A stretch of DNA of 64,000 nt from Vineibacter terrae (GTDB taxonomy: Bacteria; Pseudomonadota; Alphaproteobacteria; Reyranellales; Reyranellaceae), in NCBI RefSeq assembly GCF_008039615.1, contig NZ_VDUZ01000016.1, forward strand, positions 62,001 through 126,000, written 5' to 3'. The notes beneath the pieces were generated by a model. That model was not told where the DNA came from, did not search any database, and worked only from the letters and a program-made list of their open reading frames with translations. Below are positions 24,967 through 36,484 of the stretch, one piece after another (within the stretch, counting starts at the first letter, position 1; every line of letters starts with the position of its first letter). A program made the position numbers and the translations under genes.

Positions 24967-26058
24967 ATGCTGTTCACGCGCTTCGTTCCTGCCCTCGCCG
25001 GCCTGGTCCTTGGTGTGGGCGCTCTGACATCAGCCTTTGCGGCCCCGCCGCAGCTCGGGGGCTCCCGAAGCGTCGAACCGACGGTGCTGGTGGCACAGGC
25101 CAACGATCTTGCCGACGCGATCGCCCGCAACGAAGGTGACTGGCGCAACCGGGTTCGGAGCTATTTGCAGGCTGCCTATCCGGACCGCGTTGCCACGACC
25201 GACCGTGCCATCCAGCTCCTGAAGTCGGTCAACAGCAAGTGCTTGGCCTCCCGCACCTGCCCGCCCAACGTGCTCAACGAAATCGCCCTTATTTCAAAGG
25301 GTTCGGTCTGTGCAGCCTACATCATCGACTCGGTCTGCGTGCGCCGGTTCACGGTGCCGCGCGGAGCGCAGGCGTTTGACTTCGGGCCGAGCGGCCAGCC
25401 GGTCTATCCCGGCATGCGGGCAGTCAGCCCGGGAGATCCGCGGATCACGGGCAGCAGCCTGACGGGAGTCCGCTACAACGACGCCTATCCGGCCTCCGGC
25501 GATTCGATCATCGGCGTGACGGGCTTCAAGACCCCGATGCCGGAGGGCAAGTACCGTGTGGTGCTGGTCAGCGGCAAGCGGCCGCTGGCCCAGGCGGTGT
25601 CGACACCGTTCGGACGGACGATCCAGGCGAACGGCCGCAGCATCGAGGTGATGGTGGCCGGGCCGGATCGCTGGCTGCCGCGCGGCGCGCTGGCCAACGG
25701 GTCGCCCGAGCAGGTGTTCGCGCCCAACAACGTGCTGCCGGGCAGCGCCGCGGCGATCGTGTTCGATATCGACCACCGCGGCGGGGATCTGCTGCTGCAG
25801 TTCCCGCAATCGGCTGAGGTCGGCGCGCTGATGATCGAGCCGGCCGGCCAGCCGTCCGGGTTCGTGCTTGATTCGACGGCCCAGTCGATGGGACCGGTTT
25901 CCAATAGCGGGTGTCTGGAGCAGGAGTCCCGGATCGACCGGGCCCTGGCCGAGCTGCCACAGGATCAGCCGCCGGGCGTGCGGAACTGCCCGGGTGGCCT
26001 GTGCCAGCCGCCGCCGCCGCCGTGCCAGGGCGCCTGTCAACCGCTGAGCCGCAGCTAG
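24967..26058 (+). CDS. Secreted protein with a possible carbohydrate-binding beta-sandwich and Cys/Pro tail
   Basis: 363 residues. A clear Sec signal peptide (LAGLVLGVGALTSAFA) would be cut after residue 25. A helical region follows with two Cys pairs (KCLASRTC, VCAAYIIDSVC). A beta-rich middle begins FDFGPSGQPVYPGMRAV and contains SGDSIIGVTGFKTPMPEGKYRVVLVSG. This resembles the galactose-binding-like module at the N-terminus of some pectin and rhamnogalacturonan esterases (FDFGP...G.Y.V.L). The tail CPGGLCQPPPPPCQGACQ is Cys/Pro rich. ATG 24967 begins the signal peptide. It heads a plus-strand run with the beta-barrel and Wza-like genes, so a periplasmic role in glycan export is inferred. 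The exact family is unknown to me. Confidence 0.6.
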   Translation: MLFTRFVPALAGLVLGVGALTSAFAAPPQLGGSRSVEPTVLVAQANDLADAIARNEGDWRNRVRSYLQAAYPDRVATTDRAIQLLKSVNSKCLASRTCPPNVLNEIALISKGSVCAAYIIDSVCVRRFTVPRGAQAFDFGPSGQPVYPGMRAVSPGDPRITGSSLTGVRYNDAYPASGDSIIGVTGFKTPMPEGKYRVVLVSGKRPLAQAVSTPFGRTIQANGRSIEVMVAGPDRWLPRGALANGSPEQVFAPNNVLPGSAAAIVFDIDHRGGDLLLQFPQSAEVGALMIEPAGQPSGFVLDSTAQSMGPVSNSGCLEQESRIDRALAELPQDQPPGVRNCPGGLCQPPPPPCQGACQPLSRS

Positions 26059-26083
26059 GCTCGTCATTCTTCGGGGCGTTCAA

Positions 26084-27415
26084 GTGCGTATTTCATCGAC
26101 CTTCAGGGCCGGACGATCCTTCGCGGTCTTCCTGGCTGTTTGCGGCGGCATGGCTGGTGCTCTCGATAGCCTGCCCGCTTCAGCCCAGTACTCGGTGCCG
26201 GCGACGACGCCGACGCCACCCCGTCGCCCGGCTGCCGCTCCGGCGCCGGACGACCTGTCGGCCCGCGACGCCTCTGTCCTGCGGCGTCCGCGCGCCGACC
26301 CGCCCGATGGCGTGCCCATCGGCAGCTTCGTGCTCTTCCCTCGTATCGAGGTCGATGGCGAGTACGACGACAACGTGTTCCGCACGCGCAACAACCGGGA
26401 GAGCGATTTCATCTTCCGGGTGCGGCCGGGCCTGACGCTGAGCAGCGATTGGGATCAGCACGGACTTGATCTCTACGCCCTGGGTGAGATCGGGCGATAC
26501 GCCGATCTATCGAGCGAGAACTACGAGGCTTTTACCGTCGGTGGTCGTGGCCGGGTCGATCTCACCGACGAGCTGATATGGACGACCTACGGCGAGTTTT
26601 CACGCAACGCGCTATCGCGCGGCGCTCCCGCGCTGTTCGCTCTGCCGAGCGCCGAGCGGACGATCGTCAACGTCATCACCGGCGGCACGGATCTGACCTA
26701 CAACGGCGATCCGTTCTACGGCCGCATCGGTCCGCGCTTTCGCCGCTTCGATTACGTGCAAGGCGGTTCGAGCCAAGACAACTTCAATGTCTTCGACATC
26801 AGCGGCCGTATCGGCTATCGCATCACGCCTGAGTTCTCGGTTTTCGTGGACCCGAGCTATGAGTGGGTTCGCTACGACAAGCGGTCTTTCGGCATCGATC
26901 AGGACAACGAGGGCTTCGACGTTCGGCTCGGTGTGTCCTATGACGTGACCCGGACCATTACAGCCGAGTTCGGCGGCGGTTACTATCGCCGCACCTATGA
27001 CGACCCCAACACCAAGCCCCAATCCGGCTTCTCGTTCCTGGGCAGGCTGTATTGGAACCCGCTTGACAACGTGTCGATCGAAGCCGAGGCGCGGCGCTCA
27101 TTCTCGCAGTACCGCACGAACCTCAGCAATGCTGTCGCAGTGGGCAACGCCATCGAGACCTATTTCGGTATCCGTGCCGGGTGGGAGCCCTTCGATCCGC
27201 TGCTGATCGACGGCGGTGTCGCATACGCGCAATATCGCTACCCCGGTCAGGGCTTCAAGGAAGATTACTGGTTCGTCGACATTGGCGCGAAGTACTTCAT
27301 CAACAGGAACTTCTACCTCGGGCCGCGATATTTCTTCGAGCATCGCACCGCGCGGCCGAGCGCGGGCAACTATAACGACAACCGCTTCCTGTTCACGATC
27401 GGCGCGCAGCTGTAA
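26084..27415 (+). CDS. Outer-membrane beta-barrel protein of the exopolysaccharide-associated type (BBP2-like)
   Basis: This 443-residue protein has a signal peptide ending PASA (about residue 34). A Pro-rich linker follows, then a body of alternating strands from VLFPRIEVDGEYDDNVFRTR to the terminal FLFTIGAQL, with many aromatic and charged alternations. The opening DGEYDDNVFR...DFIFRVRPGL is typical of the beta-barrel porin 2 (DUF2320/BBP2_2) family found in polysaccharide export loci. The start is GTG 26084, since the signal peptide needs the upstream residues. It probably forms an outer-membrane pore or scaffold working with the Wza-like lipoprotein encoded 40 bases downstream. Confidence 0.8.
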   Translation: MRISSTFRAGRSFAVFLAVCGGMAGALDSLPASAQYSVPATTPTPPRRPAAAPAPDDLSARDASVLRRPRADPPDGVPIGSFVLFPRIEVDGEYDDNVFRTRNNRESDFIFRVRPGLTLSSDWDQHGLDLYALGEIGRYADLSSENYEAFTVGGRGRVDLTDELIWTTYGEFSRNALSRGAPALFALPSAERTIVNVITGGTDLTYNGDPFYGRIGPRFRRFDYVQGGSSQDNFNVFDISGRIGYRITPEFSVFVDPSYEWVRYDKRSFGIDQDNEGFDVRLGVSYDVTRTITAEFGGGYYRRTYDDPNTKPQSGFSFLGRLYWNPLDNVSIEAEARRSFSQYRTNLSNAVAVGNAIETYFGIRAGWEPFDPLLIDGGVAYAQYRYPGQGFKEDYWFVDIGAKYFINRNFYLGPRYFFEHRTARPSAGNYNDNRFLFTIGAQL

Positions 27416-27455
27416 GAGGCATGGGGCGGACAATTCATAGTATGGCAGGTTTGGC

Positions 27456-28049
27456 ATGATGAATGTGTTTCAGCCTTGTCGGCGAGGTGGCCGTGCCGCT
27501 TCTCTCCTCGTGCTCGTCGGTGCGCTGGGGCTGGCCGCGTGTGAAGGCGGCACGACCAGCACCGGCGTGCCGTGCCCGACCGCCAAGGCGCCGGTCGGCG
27601 GCCTCGACTACAAGCTGGGCGTCGGCGACAGGGTCAAGGTCACCGTCATCGGCCAGCCGGAGCTGGGGAGCGAAGCCGAGGTTGACGCCGGCGGCAAGCT
27701 CGTGATCGCCCTTGCCGGCGAGGTGCTGGCCGTCAACCATACAGTGTCCGAGATCCAGGCTGAGATCACGCAGAAGCTGAAGTCCAATATCCTGGTCGAT
27801 CCGCGTGTGTCGGTGCAGGTGTCGGGCTATCGCCCGGTGACGGTGCTTGGCCAGGTCCGCCAGCCGGGCCGCTATCCGTACTCGTTCGGCCTTGATGTTC
27901 GGGGCGCCACGGCGCTCGCCGGCGGCCTGGAGCGGCGTGCCAGCCCGGAGCGGTCGGTCATCTTCCGCCCCGGGCAGTCCTGCGACGCCAAGCCGGATAC
28001 GCCGCTGTTCCCCGGCGACACTGTCGAGGTGCTGCGGCGCGGCGGCTGA
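27456..28049 (+). CDS. Wza-like polysaccharide export lipoprotein (Poly_export/SLBB)
   Basis: 197 residues. A signal peptide ends in lipobox LAAC (Cys29). A Poly_export domain follows, beginning DYKLGVGDRVKVTVIGQPELG and continuing with EVDAGGKLVIALAGEV and ITQKLKSNILVDPRVSVQV. A soluble-ligand-binding beta-grasp (SLBB) segment comes next with YRPVTVLGQVRQPGRYPYSFGLDVRGATALAGG. It is shorter than E. coli Wza (about 380) and lacks a C-terminal amphipathic helix, as is common for the short alphaproteobacterial forms. It is the periplasmic/outer-membrane partner expected for the Wzc-like kinase at 19089-21371. A strong terminator follows. Confidence 0.87.
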   Translation: MMNVFQPCRRGGRAASLLVLVGALGLAACEGGTTSTGVPCPTAKAPVGGLDYKLGVGDRVKVTVIGQPELGSEAEVDAGGKLVIALAGEVLAVNHTVSEIQAEITQKLKSNILVDPRVSVQVSGYRPVTVLGQVRQPGRYPYSFGLDVRGATALAGGLERRASPERSVIFRPGQSCDAKPDTPLFPGDTVEVLRRGG

Positions 28050-28076
28050 CCATCGCCTGATCGAGCAAGCGTCCTG

Positions 28077-28106
28077 AAGGGCCGGTCCAACGGACCGGCC
28101 CTTTTC
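28077..28106 (+). terminator. Rho-independent terminator of the polysaccharide export run
   Basis: Stem GGGCCGGTCC (28079-28088) / GGACCGGCCC (28092-28101) with loop AAC, extended by A-T pairs and followed by TTTTC. It lies 28 bases after the Wza-like stop. Confidence 0.9.
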
Positions 28107-28192
28107 ATTGGGGCTTGCCCCTGTGGTCCCACCCGGTTTTCCCCGGTCGTTTTTGACAGGCACCGACAAGGGTCGGCTATGGTTGATTCGCC

Positions 28193-29017
28193 ATGAAGCC
28201 ATCGGCAGCCATTGCCATGATGCGGCAGCCAGAACGTCTATGGGCCATCCCTGCCGTGCATGGGCTGGTGCATCGGCTGCTGCCCGTGGCGGACGCGATC
28301 GCAGCCCGGCTCGAGCCCGGCGATGCCGTGGTCTTCCTGGGCAATCTGATCGGCGATGTCGGTGGCGACGAGGCCGCCGATGTGGCGGCAACGCTGGATT
28401 TGGCGCTGGCCCTGCGCCGGCGCACGCTGGCTTTGCCAGGCGCCCGTGCCTGCGATGTCGCCTTCCTGCGCGGCACGCAGGAGGAAATGTGGACCAAGCT
28501 GGAACAGCTGCATTTCGCGCAGAATCCGGGCCAGGTTCTACGCTGGATGCTGCAGCGTGGGCTGGCGGGGACGATCGCGGCCTATGGCGGCGCTGGCGCG
28601 GTCAGCGAGGGGGAGCGTGCCGTGCGCGACGGTCCCATGGCAATCGCACGCTGGACCACCACCTTGCGGCGAGCGCTGCGGGCCCGGCCCGGCCATGTCG
28701 AGTGGCTGGCCGCGATTCGGCGGGCCGCGCTGAGCGAGGACGGTCGCCTGCTGGCGGTGCACCACGGTGTCGACACGACCAAGCCGCTCGACCTGCAGGG
28801 TGATTCCTTCTGGTGGGGCGGCAGCACGGCGTTCGAGGCCATCGCCGAGCCGTATAATGGCATCGAGCGCTTCGTTCGCGGCTTCGACAGGAACCATCCC
28901 GGCGTGGTCGACCAGGCTTTCACCCTGACCATCGACGCGGGCTGCGGCTTCGGCGGCCCGTTGCTGGCGGCGCTGCTGGACGCGCGTGGGCAGCTGCTCG
29001 ACCTCGTGGAGGGCTGA
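28193..29017 (+). CDS. Metallophosphoesterase-like pseudoenzyme
   Basis: 274 residues aligning by eye with ApaH/PrpE-type calcineurin-like phosphatases, but with the metal-site motifs changed. GDxHG is PAVHG (20-24), GDxxDRG is GNLIGDV (50-56), GNHE is GTQE (94-97), and the late GH motif is RGF. The framework is kept: AVVFLG, DVAFLRGTQEEM, AVHHGVDTTKPLD, FWWGG and IDAGCGFGGPLLA all sit in the family's order. Such losses should abolish two-metal catalysis, so a binding or regulatory role is inferred. It follows the export run after a terminator and is convergent with the DprE-like pair. Confidence 0.7.
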   Translation: MKPSAAIAMMRQPERLWAIPAVHGLVHRLLPVADAIAARLEPGDAVVFLGNLIGDVGGDEAADVAATLDLALALRRRTLALPGARACDVAFLRGTQEEMWTKLEQLHFAQNPGQVLRWMLQRGLAGTIAAYGGAGAVSEGERAVRDGPMAIARWTTTLRRALRARPGHVEWLAAIRRAALSEDGRLLAVHHGVDTTKPLDLQGDSFWWGGSTAFEAIAEPYNGIERFVRGFDRNHPGVVDQAFTLTIDAGCGFGGPLLAALLDARGQLLDLVEG

Positions 29018-29051
29018 TCGGGCTCGCGCCCGAAGGCGCGCGGCTGCGCGC

Positions 29052-29795
29052 TTATATGTCCAGTCGCTTGAACAGTGGTTCGGGTATCGCCTTCACGGCC
29101 CACATGATCCAGCGCCAGGCCGCCGGGCTGTACACGACGCTCCGGCGGCGCTGGGCTGCGCGCCAGCAATCATCGGCCACGCGCTCGACGGTGACGACTC
29201 CTCGCAGGCCCGTGCGGGTGAATGTCATGGCGCTGTCGAAAGGCCCCGCCTTCACCAGCGTCACCGAGACGCCGGCCCGGTGCAGACGTGAGCGGCAGCC
29301 CGATGCCAGCGCGTGCAAGCCCGCCTTGCTGGCGCCGTAGACATAGTTGCGGCGGCGCCCGCGATCCCCAGCGACCGATCCGACGATCACCACCCGGGCG
29401 CCGCGCCGGCTTTCCAGCACCGGCAGCAGATGCAGCAGGATGGCGGCGGCGCCTGCCAGGTTGGCGTTCAGTGTCGCCGCTGCCAGTCCCGGATCGTGCT
29501 CCATCTCGCGCTGCGCCGGCATGGTGGCGAAGGCGAGCATCACATTGGGGCGCTTCTCGCCTGCGAGCCGGGTGGCGACGGCGCCATGCGTTTCCGGCGC
29601 CGTCGCGTCGAAAGCAATGACATCGACATCGGCCGCGAAGCGTGTGCGCAGATCGGCGGCGGCGTCCGCCAGGTCCGCCGTGTCGCGCCCGGCCAGCAGC
29701 AGGCGGGCGCCCTTGTCGGCGGCGCGGCGTGCGAAGGCACGCGCCAGCGCCGCGGATGCGCCCAGGACCAGCCAGGTATCGGCGTCAGCGGCCAC
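29052..29795 (-). CDS. Short-chain dehydrogenase, DprE2-like
   Basis: 247 residues, SDR fold. The nucleotide-binding loop reads LVLGASAALARAFA, with the usual Gly-rich spacing altered. The catalytic motif is YVYGASKAG, preceded by VVIVGSVAGDRG. It follows the DprE1-like oxidase by four bases. In mycobacteria DprE1 oxidises and DprE2 reduces polyprenyl-phospho-ribose to the arabinose epimer, and the gene order here mirrors that pair. A start at GTG 29795 is chosen because upstream in-frame codons lie within the oxidase gene and look like shadow. The substrate is an inference from pairing. Confidence 0.75.
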   Translation of the reverse strand: MAADADTWLVLGASAALARAFARRAADKGARLLLAGRDTADLADAAADLRTRFAADVDVIAFDATAPETHGAVATRLAGEKRPNVMLAFATMPAQREMEHDPGLAAATLNANLAGAAAILLHLLPVLESRRGARVVIVGSVAGDRGRRRNYVYGASKAGLHALASGCRSRLHRAGVSVTLVKAGPFDSAMTFTRTGLRGVVTVERVADDCWRAAQRRRSVVYSPAAWRWIMWAVKAIPEPLFKRLDI

Positions 29796-29799
29796 GAGC

Positions 29800-31188
29800 C
29801 TACACGATGTAGTCACGCAGCCGCAGTCGGCGTGCGAGATCCGACTGCAAGCGCATATCCGGGTCGATGTCGGCAAGCACGGCGCGGAACTCCGCCAGCC
29901 GTGGATACATCGCGGCAAAGCCGTGATCCGTGAGATGCGCGTCGCTGGCCAGGAAGACCCGGCCGCCGCGATCCAACGTCTCGCGCTCCAGCCGATGCAT
30001 GAGGTTCGCCTCGACAACACTGATCGGCAGGTCGAGCACCAGGGCGATTCCCGTCCGCGCGAAGCTCAGCATGCCGCGCCCGTCCTTGCCGATCGCCTGG
30101 ACGGCGGCGCCGGCGGCGCCGCCGGCGCGTCGCGCGATGTCCAGCAGGCGCCGGATCGCTGCTGCGACGCCGTCGCGCGGCAGCACGCAATGCAGGCGCA
30201 CCGTGCCGTGCTGTGCCAGTCGTGATGCCGGCGCAACGCCGTGCTGGCGCAGAAAACGGTCGATGGCCATGGTGCTGGTACGGCCGTGTCGTGCCCGCCG
30301 GTACTGGCGTTCGCTGCGGACGCGCAGCGCCAGACGCGGCGGCAGAAGCATGTCTGCGAGCCCGCCGGAGGGCCGCGACCGATGGCGGGCCGGCGACCAT
30401 GCGCGGCCACCGCCGGATGCAATGTCGGCTGTCTCGAGCACGCCGCGCTCCTGCGCCGTGCCCGGCGCCCGCATGTCGATCCAGGCTGCGGCGTAGGCAT
30501 GCGCCTGCGCGCCGGCGGTGAGCTGGTCGAGCAGCATGTCGAGCGAGCCGATCGCCTGACGGCGCAGGGTGACGTCGGTCGATGTGATCGGCGCCATGCG
30601 GATCGCAGCCCTTGCGATGAGGCCCGTGAGCCCCATGCCGCCGATGGTCGCTGCGAACAGGGCCGGCTCCTCCTGCGGCGAGACGCGCCGCAGGCCACCG
30701 CGTGGCGTGATCAGGTCGAGCCAGATCACGTGGTCGCCGAACGAGCCGGCACGCATGTGGTTCGTACCATGCGCGTCGGCGGCGATGGCGCCGCCCAGCG
30801 TGGCGCCAAGGCTGCCGGGATAGACAGCCGGCATGTGCCGGCGGGGCAGGAAGGTACGCAGGATGTCACCGATCGTGACACCGGCCTCGGCGACCAGCAT
30901 GTGCTCGTCCGGGTCGAATGACAGCATGCGATCCAGCCGCACGGTCAGCGCTACGGCGCCGCCGTCGTTGAGCGCGGCATCGCCCAGGCCTTGGCCGCTG
31001 CCGCGCGCGATGAGGCTGCGGCCCTCGGGGGCCGGCATTGCCGACAGCAGGCGTGAGGGCCTGTCCGGCCGGCACACGATCTGGGTCGCCGCCGAACGGC
31101 AGGTGGAATCCGAAAAGCGCAGCTGCGCCCAGCCACCCGGTGGCGCATTGATATCAGCGTCTTCGTCACGTGCTGTGACGGTGGTCAT
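29800..31188 (-). CDS. FAD-dependent oxidase, DprE1-like
   Basis: 462 residues. The FAD-binding PCMH-type N-terminal domain contains IARGSGQGLGDAALNDGG, VAEAGVTIGDILRTFLP, YPGSLGATLGGAIAADAHGTNHMRAGSFGDHV and IGGMGLTGLI. A substrate domain follows and the protein ends LRLRDYIV. This motif set is that of decaprenyl-phosphoryl-ribose 2'-oxidase (DprE1) and its proteobacterial relatives. With the SDR next to it, the pair could epimerise a polyprenyl-phospho-pentose to the arabinose form for a surface glycan. No prenyl-phosphoribose synthase (UbiA-like) or arabinosyltransferase is in the window. Confidence is good for the enzyme class, moderate for the substrate. Confidence 0.77.
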   Translation of the reverse strand: MTTVTARDEDADINAPPGGWAQLRFSDSTCRSAATQIVCRPDRPSRLLSAMPAPEGRSLIARGSGQGLGDAALNDGGAVALTVRLDRMLSFDPDEHMLVAEAGVTIGDILRTFLPRRHMPAVYPGSLGATLGGAIAADAHGTNHMRAGSFGDHVIWLDLITPRGGLRRVSPQEEPALFAATIGGMGLTGLIARAAIRMAPITSTDVTLRRQAIGSLDMLLDQLTAGAQAHAYAAAWIDMRAPGTAQERGVLETADIASGGGRAWSPARHRSRPSGGLADMLLPPRLALRVRSERQYRRARHGRTSTMAIDRFLRQHGVAPASRLAQHGTVRLHCVLPRDGVAAAIRRLLDIARRAGGAAGAAVQAIGKDGRGMLSFARTGIALVLDLPISVVEANLMHRLERETLDRGGRVFLASDAHLTDHGFAAMYPRLAEFRAVLADIDPDMRLQSDLARRLRLRDYIV

Positions 31189-31245
31189 GGCCGCAGTATG
31201 CCACAGCCGCCACCAGCCCCAATGCTTGCGTTCCTGGCGCGGCTG

Positions 31246-31568
31246 TCATCGCGGCGGCACGGATTGCGCCTGGGCCCCGGCCGCTGCCTCGCCGATATCC
31301 TCATAGAGGGTGCGTGCTTCGCTGGCGGGGCCGCGTCGCGTGCCTGGAGCCAGCACGCGCACAACCCGTACCTGGGGGCCTAGCGTGAATGTCAGGACCA
31401 TCCCCGGCGCCACCAGCGCATGCGCCTTGTCCGTGGGGCGGCCGTCGATGCGGAACGGCGTGCCGGCGACGGCGCGCGCCGCCGCGCTGCGCGACCGGAA
31501 GAAACGCGCATGCCACAGCCATTTGTCGAGGCGGATGGAACCGCCACCGGGCTGCGGCGTCGCCGCGG

Positions 31569-31572
<4 letters not shown>
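31246..31572 (-). CDS. S4-domain RNA-binding protein (Hsp15-like)
   Basis: 108 residues. An S4 domain lies near the N-terminus: IRLDKWLWHARFFRSRSAAARAV, then FRIDGRPTDKAHALVAPGMVLTF. This is the layout of Hsp15/YrfH-type proteins, which bind rRNA or stalled 50S subunits. It starts at GTG 31572, which overlaps the TGA of the Suv3-like helicase gene (GTGA), implying coupled translation. Helicase followed by S4 protein is a recurrent alphaproteobacterial pairing. Confidence 0.85.
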
Positions 31573-34802
<3,230 letters not shown>

Positions 34803-34977
34803 GGCGCACGATTCCGCGCCGCGGCGGGAAAGGCAAGTGCCGTGCGTGCCCTGCGGGGTGCCGGATGTGCGTCAAAACCGCCGTACAGAATTGCCGTTCC
34901 GCCGCGCAAGGCGGGCGGGCCGGGACCCTCTCTGCCGCGCGCCCCGAAGAATCAGGCGCCCCGGGACCCGCTGCGGC

Positions 34978-35274
34978 TCATCCGCCGGTTGCCACACTGT
35001 CCATGAACGCCGCCAGCTTCACGTCCAGTTCCGTAAGTCCGCCGGCGTCGTGTGTCGACAGTGTGACCTCCACCCGGTTGTAGACGTTGAGCCACTCGGG
35101 ATGATGATCCATCTTCTCGGCCATCAGCGCGGCGCGCGTCATGAAGGCGAAGGCGGCGTTGAAGTCCGCGAAGCGATAGGCCTTGGTGATCGCGTCGCGG
35201 CCCTCGACGTCGCGCCAGCCGCTGAGGCCGGCCAGCGCCTGGGTTCTTTGCGCGCCAGTGAGTTTGGTTGGCAT
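34978..35274 (-). CDS. phhB: Pterin-4a-carbinolamine dehydratase
   Basis: 98 residues, the family length. Motifs: [32 protein letters not shown], interrupted here for length, then [15 protein letters not shown] and [16 protein letters not shown]. The paired His in HHPEW and the later His in THD are the catalytic set. The enzyme recycles 4a-hydroxy-tetrahydropterin for aromatic amino acid hydroxylases. AGGAGG precedes ATG 35274, so the 19-residue longer reading is rejected. A phenylalanine hydroxylase gene is not in the window. Confidence 0.9.
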   Translation of the reverse strand: MPTKLTGAQRTQALAGLSGWRDVEGRDAITKAYRFADFNAAFAFMTRAALMAEKMDHHPEWLNVYNRVEVTLSTHDAGGLTELDVKLAAFMDSVATGG

Positions 35275-35379
35275 GCGAAATCCTCCTCTTGACAGATGAA
35301 CCGCTGGTCGTTGCACCATCCGACCATCCATGGACCCACGTCCCTTGTGCGTCGTGCGTGCCGGGTCTAGGAGTCGAGC

Positions 35380-35823
35380 ATGGCTTCATTTCGCGACGAT
35401 ACGCCACCGCGCGAGTTCACCTCCGCGCCGACGCTCGAAGAGATCGAACAGATCGCCGCCGAGGCTTTGGCATCGATTCCGCCCGAGTTCCGCCGCCACA
35501 CGGGCAACGTCCGGATCCATATCGAGGAGTTCCCCACCGAAGAGATCGAGAAGGCGATGGAGCTGGAAAGCCCGTTCGATCTCCTCGGGCTCTATCAGGG
35601 CGTGTCGATGGCCGAGAAAAGCACGGCCCATGTCGCCAACGACATCGACCGCGTGTTCCTCTATCGCCGTCCGATCCTCGATTACTGGATCGAATCGGGC
35701 GAGGACCTGGCGCATTTGGTGCGCCACGTGCTGATCCATGAGATCGGCCATCATTTCGGCCTCAGCGACGAGGACATGGAAGCCATCGAGGCGCAGGCCG
35801 AGGCGCGCGCCGCGCAGGGCTGA
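35380..35823 (+). CDS. Minimal zincin-type metallopeptidase family protein
   Basis: 147 residues with [18 protein letters not shown] near the C-terminus, an HExxHxxG zinc-binding motif. Preceding it is the family pattern [10 protein letters not shown] ... [15 protein letters not shown]. This matches the small DUF1025/PF06262 (MmpA-like possible acetylase/zincin) family widespread in alphaproteobacteria and actinobacteria. The substrate is unknown. It is convergent with the Mug-like gene, with seven bases between the stops. Confidence 0.82.
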   Translation: MASFRDDTPPREFTSAPTLEEIEQIAAEALASIPPEFRRHTGNVRIHIEEFPTEEIEKAMELESPFDLLGLYQGVSMAEKSTAHVANDIDRVFLYRRPILDYWIESGEDLAHLVRHVLIHEIGHHFGLSDEDMEAIEAQAEARAAQG

Positions 35824-35830
35824 TCGTGCG

Positions 35831-36421
35831 TCAGGCTGACAGGCTGCGCGACAGGCGCGCCTCGCGTCGTGCCTTCACGAAGGCGGCGGCCTCCTCCCAG
35901 GGCTGCAGCGTCCACCACGACCGGGCCCGGCCCGATGGCGAGGACAGCACGAAATAGGTGATCACGGACAGGACCGGATCGTCCAGCGCGTCGACGATGG
36001 CCTGGCCCTGCCGGCCGTAGGCAAGCGTTTTGGCACCGAAGAAGAGGGCGCCGGCGTTCTTGCTGGTGAACGCGACCGCGGCCGGCCGGAAGCGGCGCAG
36101 CTTGGCGCGCAGCGCATCGCGGTCCATCGCCAGCGGCGAGAGCTCGTGGTCGCTGCCGTACTCCGTCTTGTTGAGGTCGGTCAGTCCGATGCCGTGGCGC
36201 AGCACCTCGGCGTAGCGTTTGGGCGCCAGCAGCTCCGGCAGCACGCCGACCGTGTGCAGGGTACGCCAGAAGCTGTTGCCCGGGTTGGCATAGTAGGCGC
36301 GCTCGCGGTACGAGACCGGGCTTGGCGCCGTGCCGCAAAACACCAGATCCAGGTCCGGCGCCAGCACATCGGGCACCAGCGCCTCGCGGTGTCGTTGGGC
36401 ATGGGCATCTCGGCGGCACAT
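35831..36421 (-). CDS. mug: G:T/U mismatch-specific DNA glycosylase (Mug/TDG family)
   Basis: 196 residues. Family-2 uracil-DNA glycosylase motifs: LVFCGTAPSPVSYRERAYYANPGNSFW, the motif with GxxPS and catalytic Asn, then LTDLNKTE and VLSSPSGRAR (insertion loop). It removes uracil or thymine mispaired with G. A TTG at 36442 would add seven residues; ATG 36421 is chosen. The N-terminal RRDAHAQRHREALVPDVL is typical of the rhizobial forms. Confidence 0.87.
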   Translation of the reverse strand: MCRRDAHAQRHREALVPDVLAPDLDLVFCGTAPSPVSYRERAYYANPGNSFWRTLHTVGVLPELLAPKRYAEVLRHGIGLTDLNKTEYGSDHELSPLAMDRDALRAKLRRFRPAAVAFTSKNAGALFFGAKTLAYGRQGQAIVDALDDPVLSVITYFVLSSPSGRARSWWTLQPWEEAAAFVKARREARLSRSLSA

Positions 36422-36484
36422 CGTGGTTCGCTCACTCGACAAGCGCGGCTCATGCCGCGGCTCTCGCCGGTCTTCGGCGCCGGC

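Noticed and set aside
24967-26058. The secreted protein as cargo of the adjacent type I ABC transporter
   Set aside because: It has a clear N-terminal Sec signal peptide and no C-terminal Gly/Asp-rich repeats, so type I export is unlikely.
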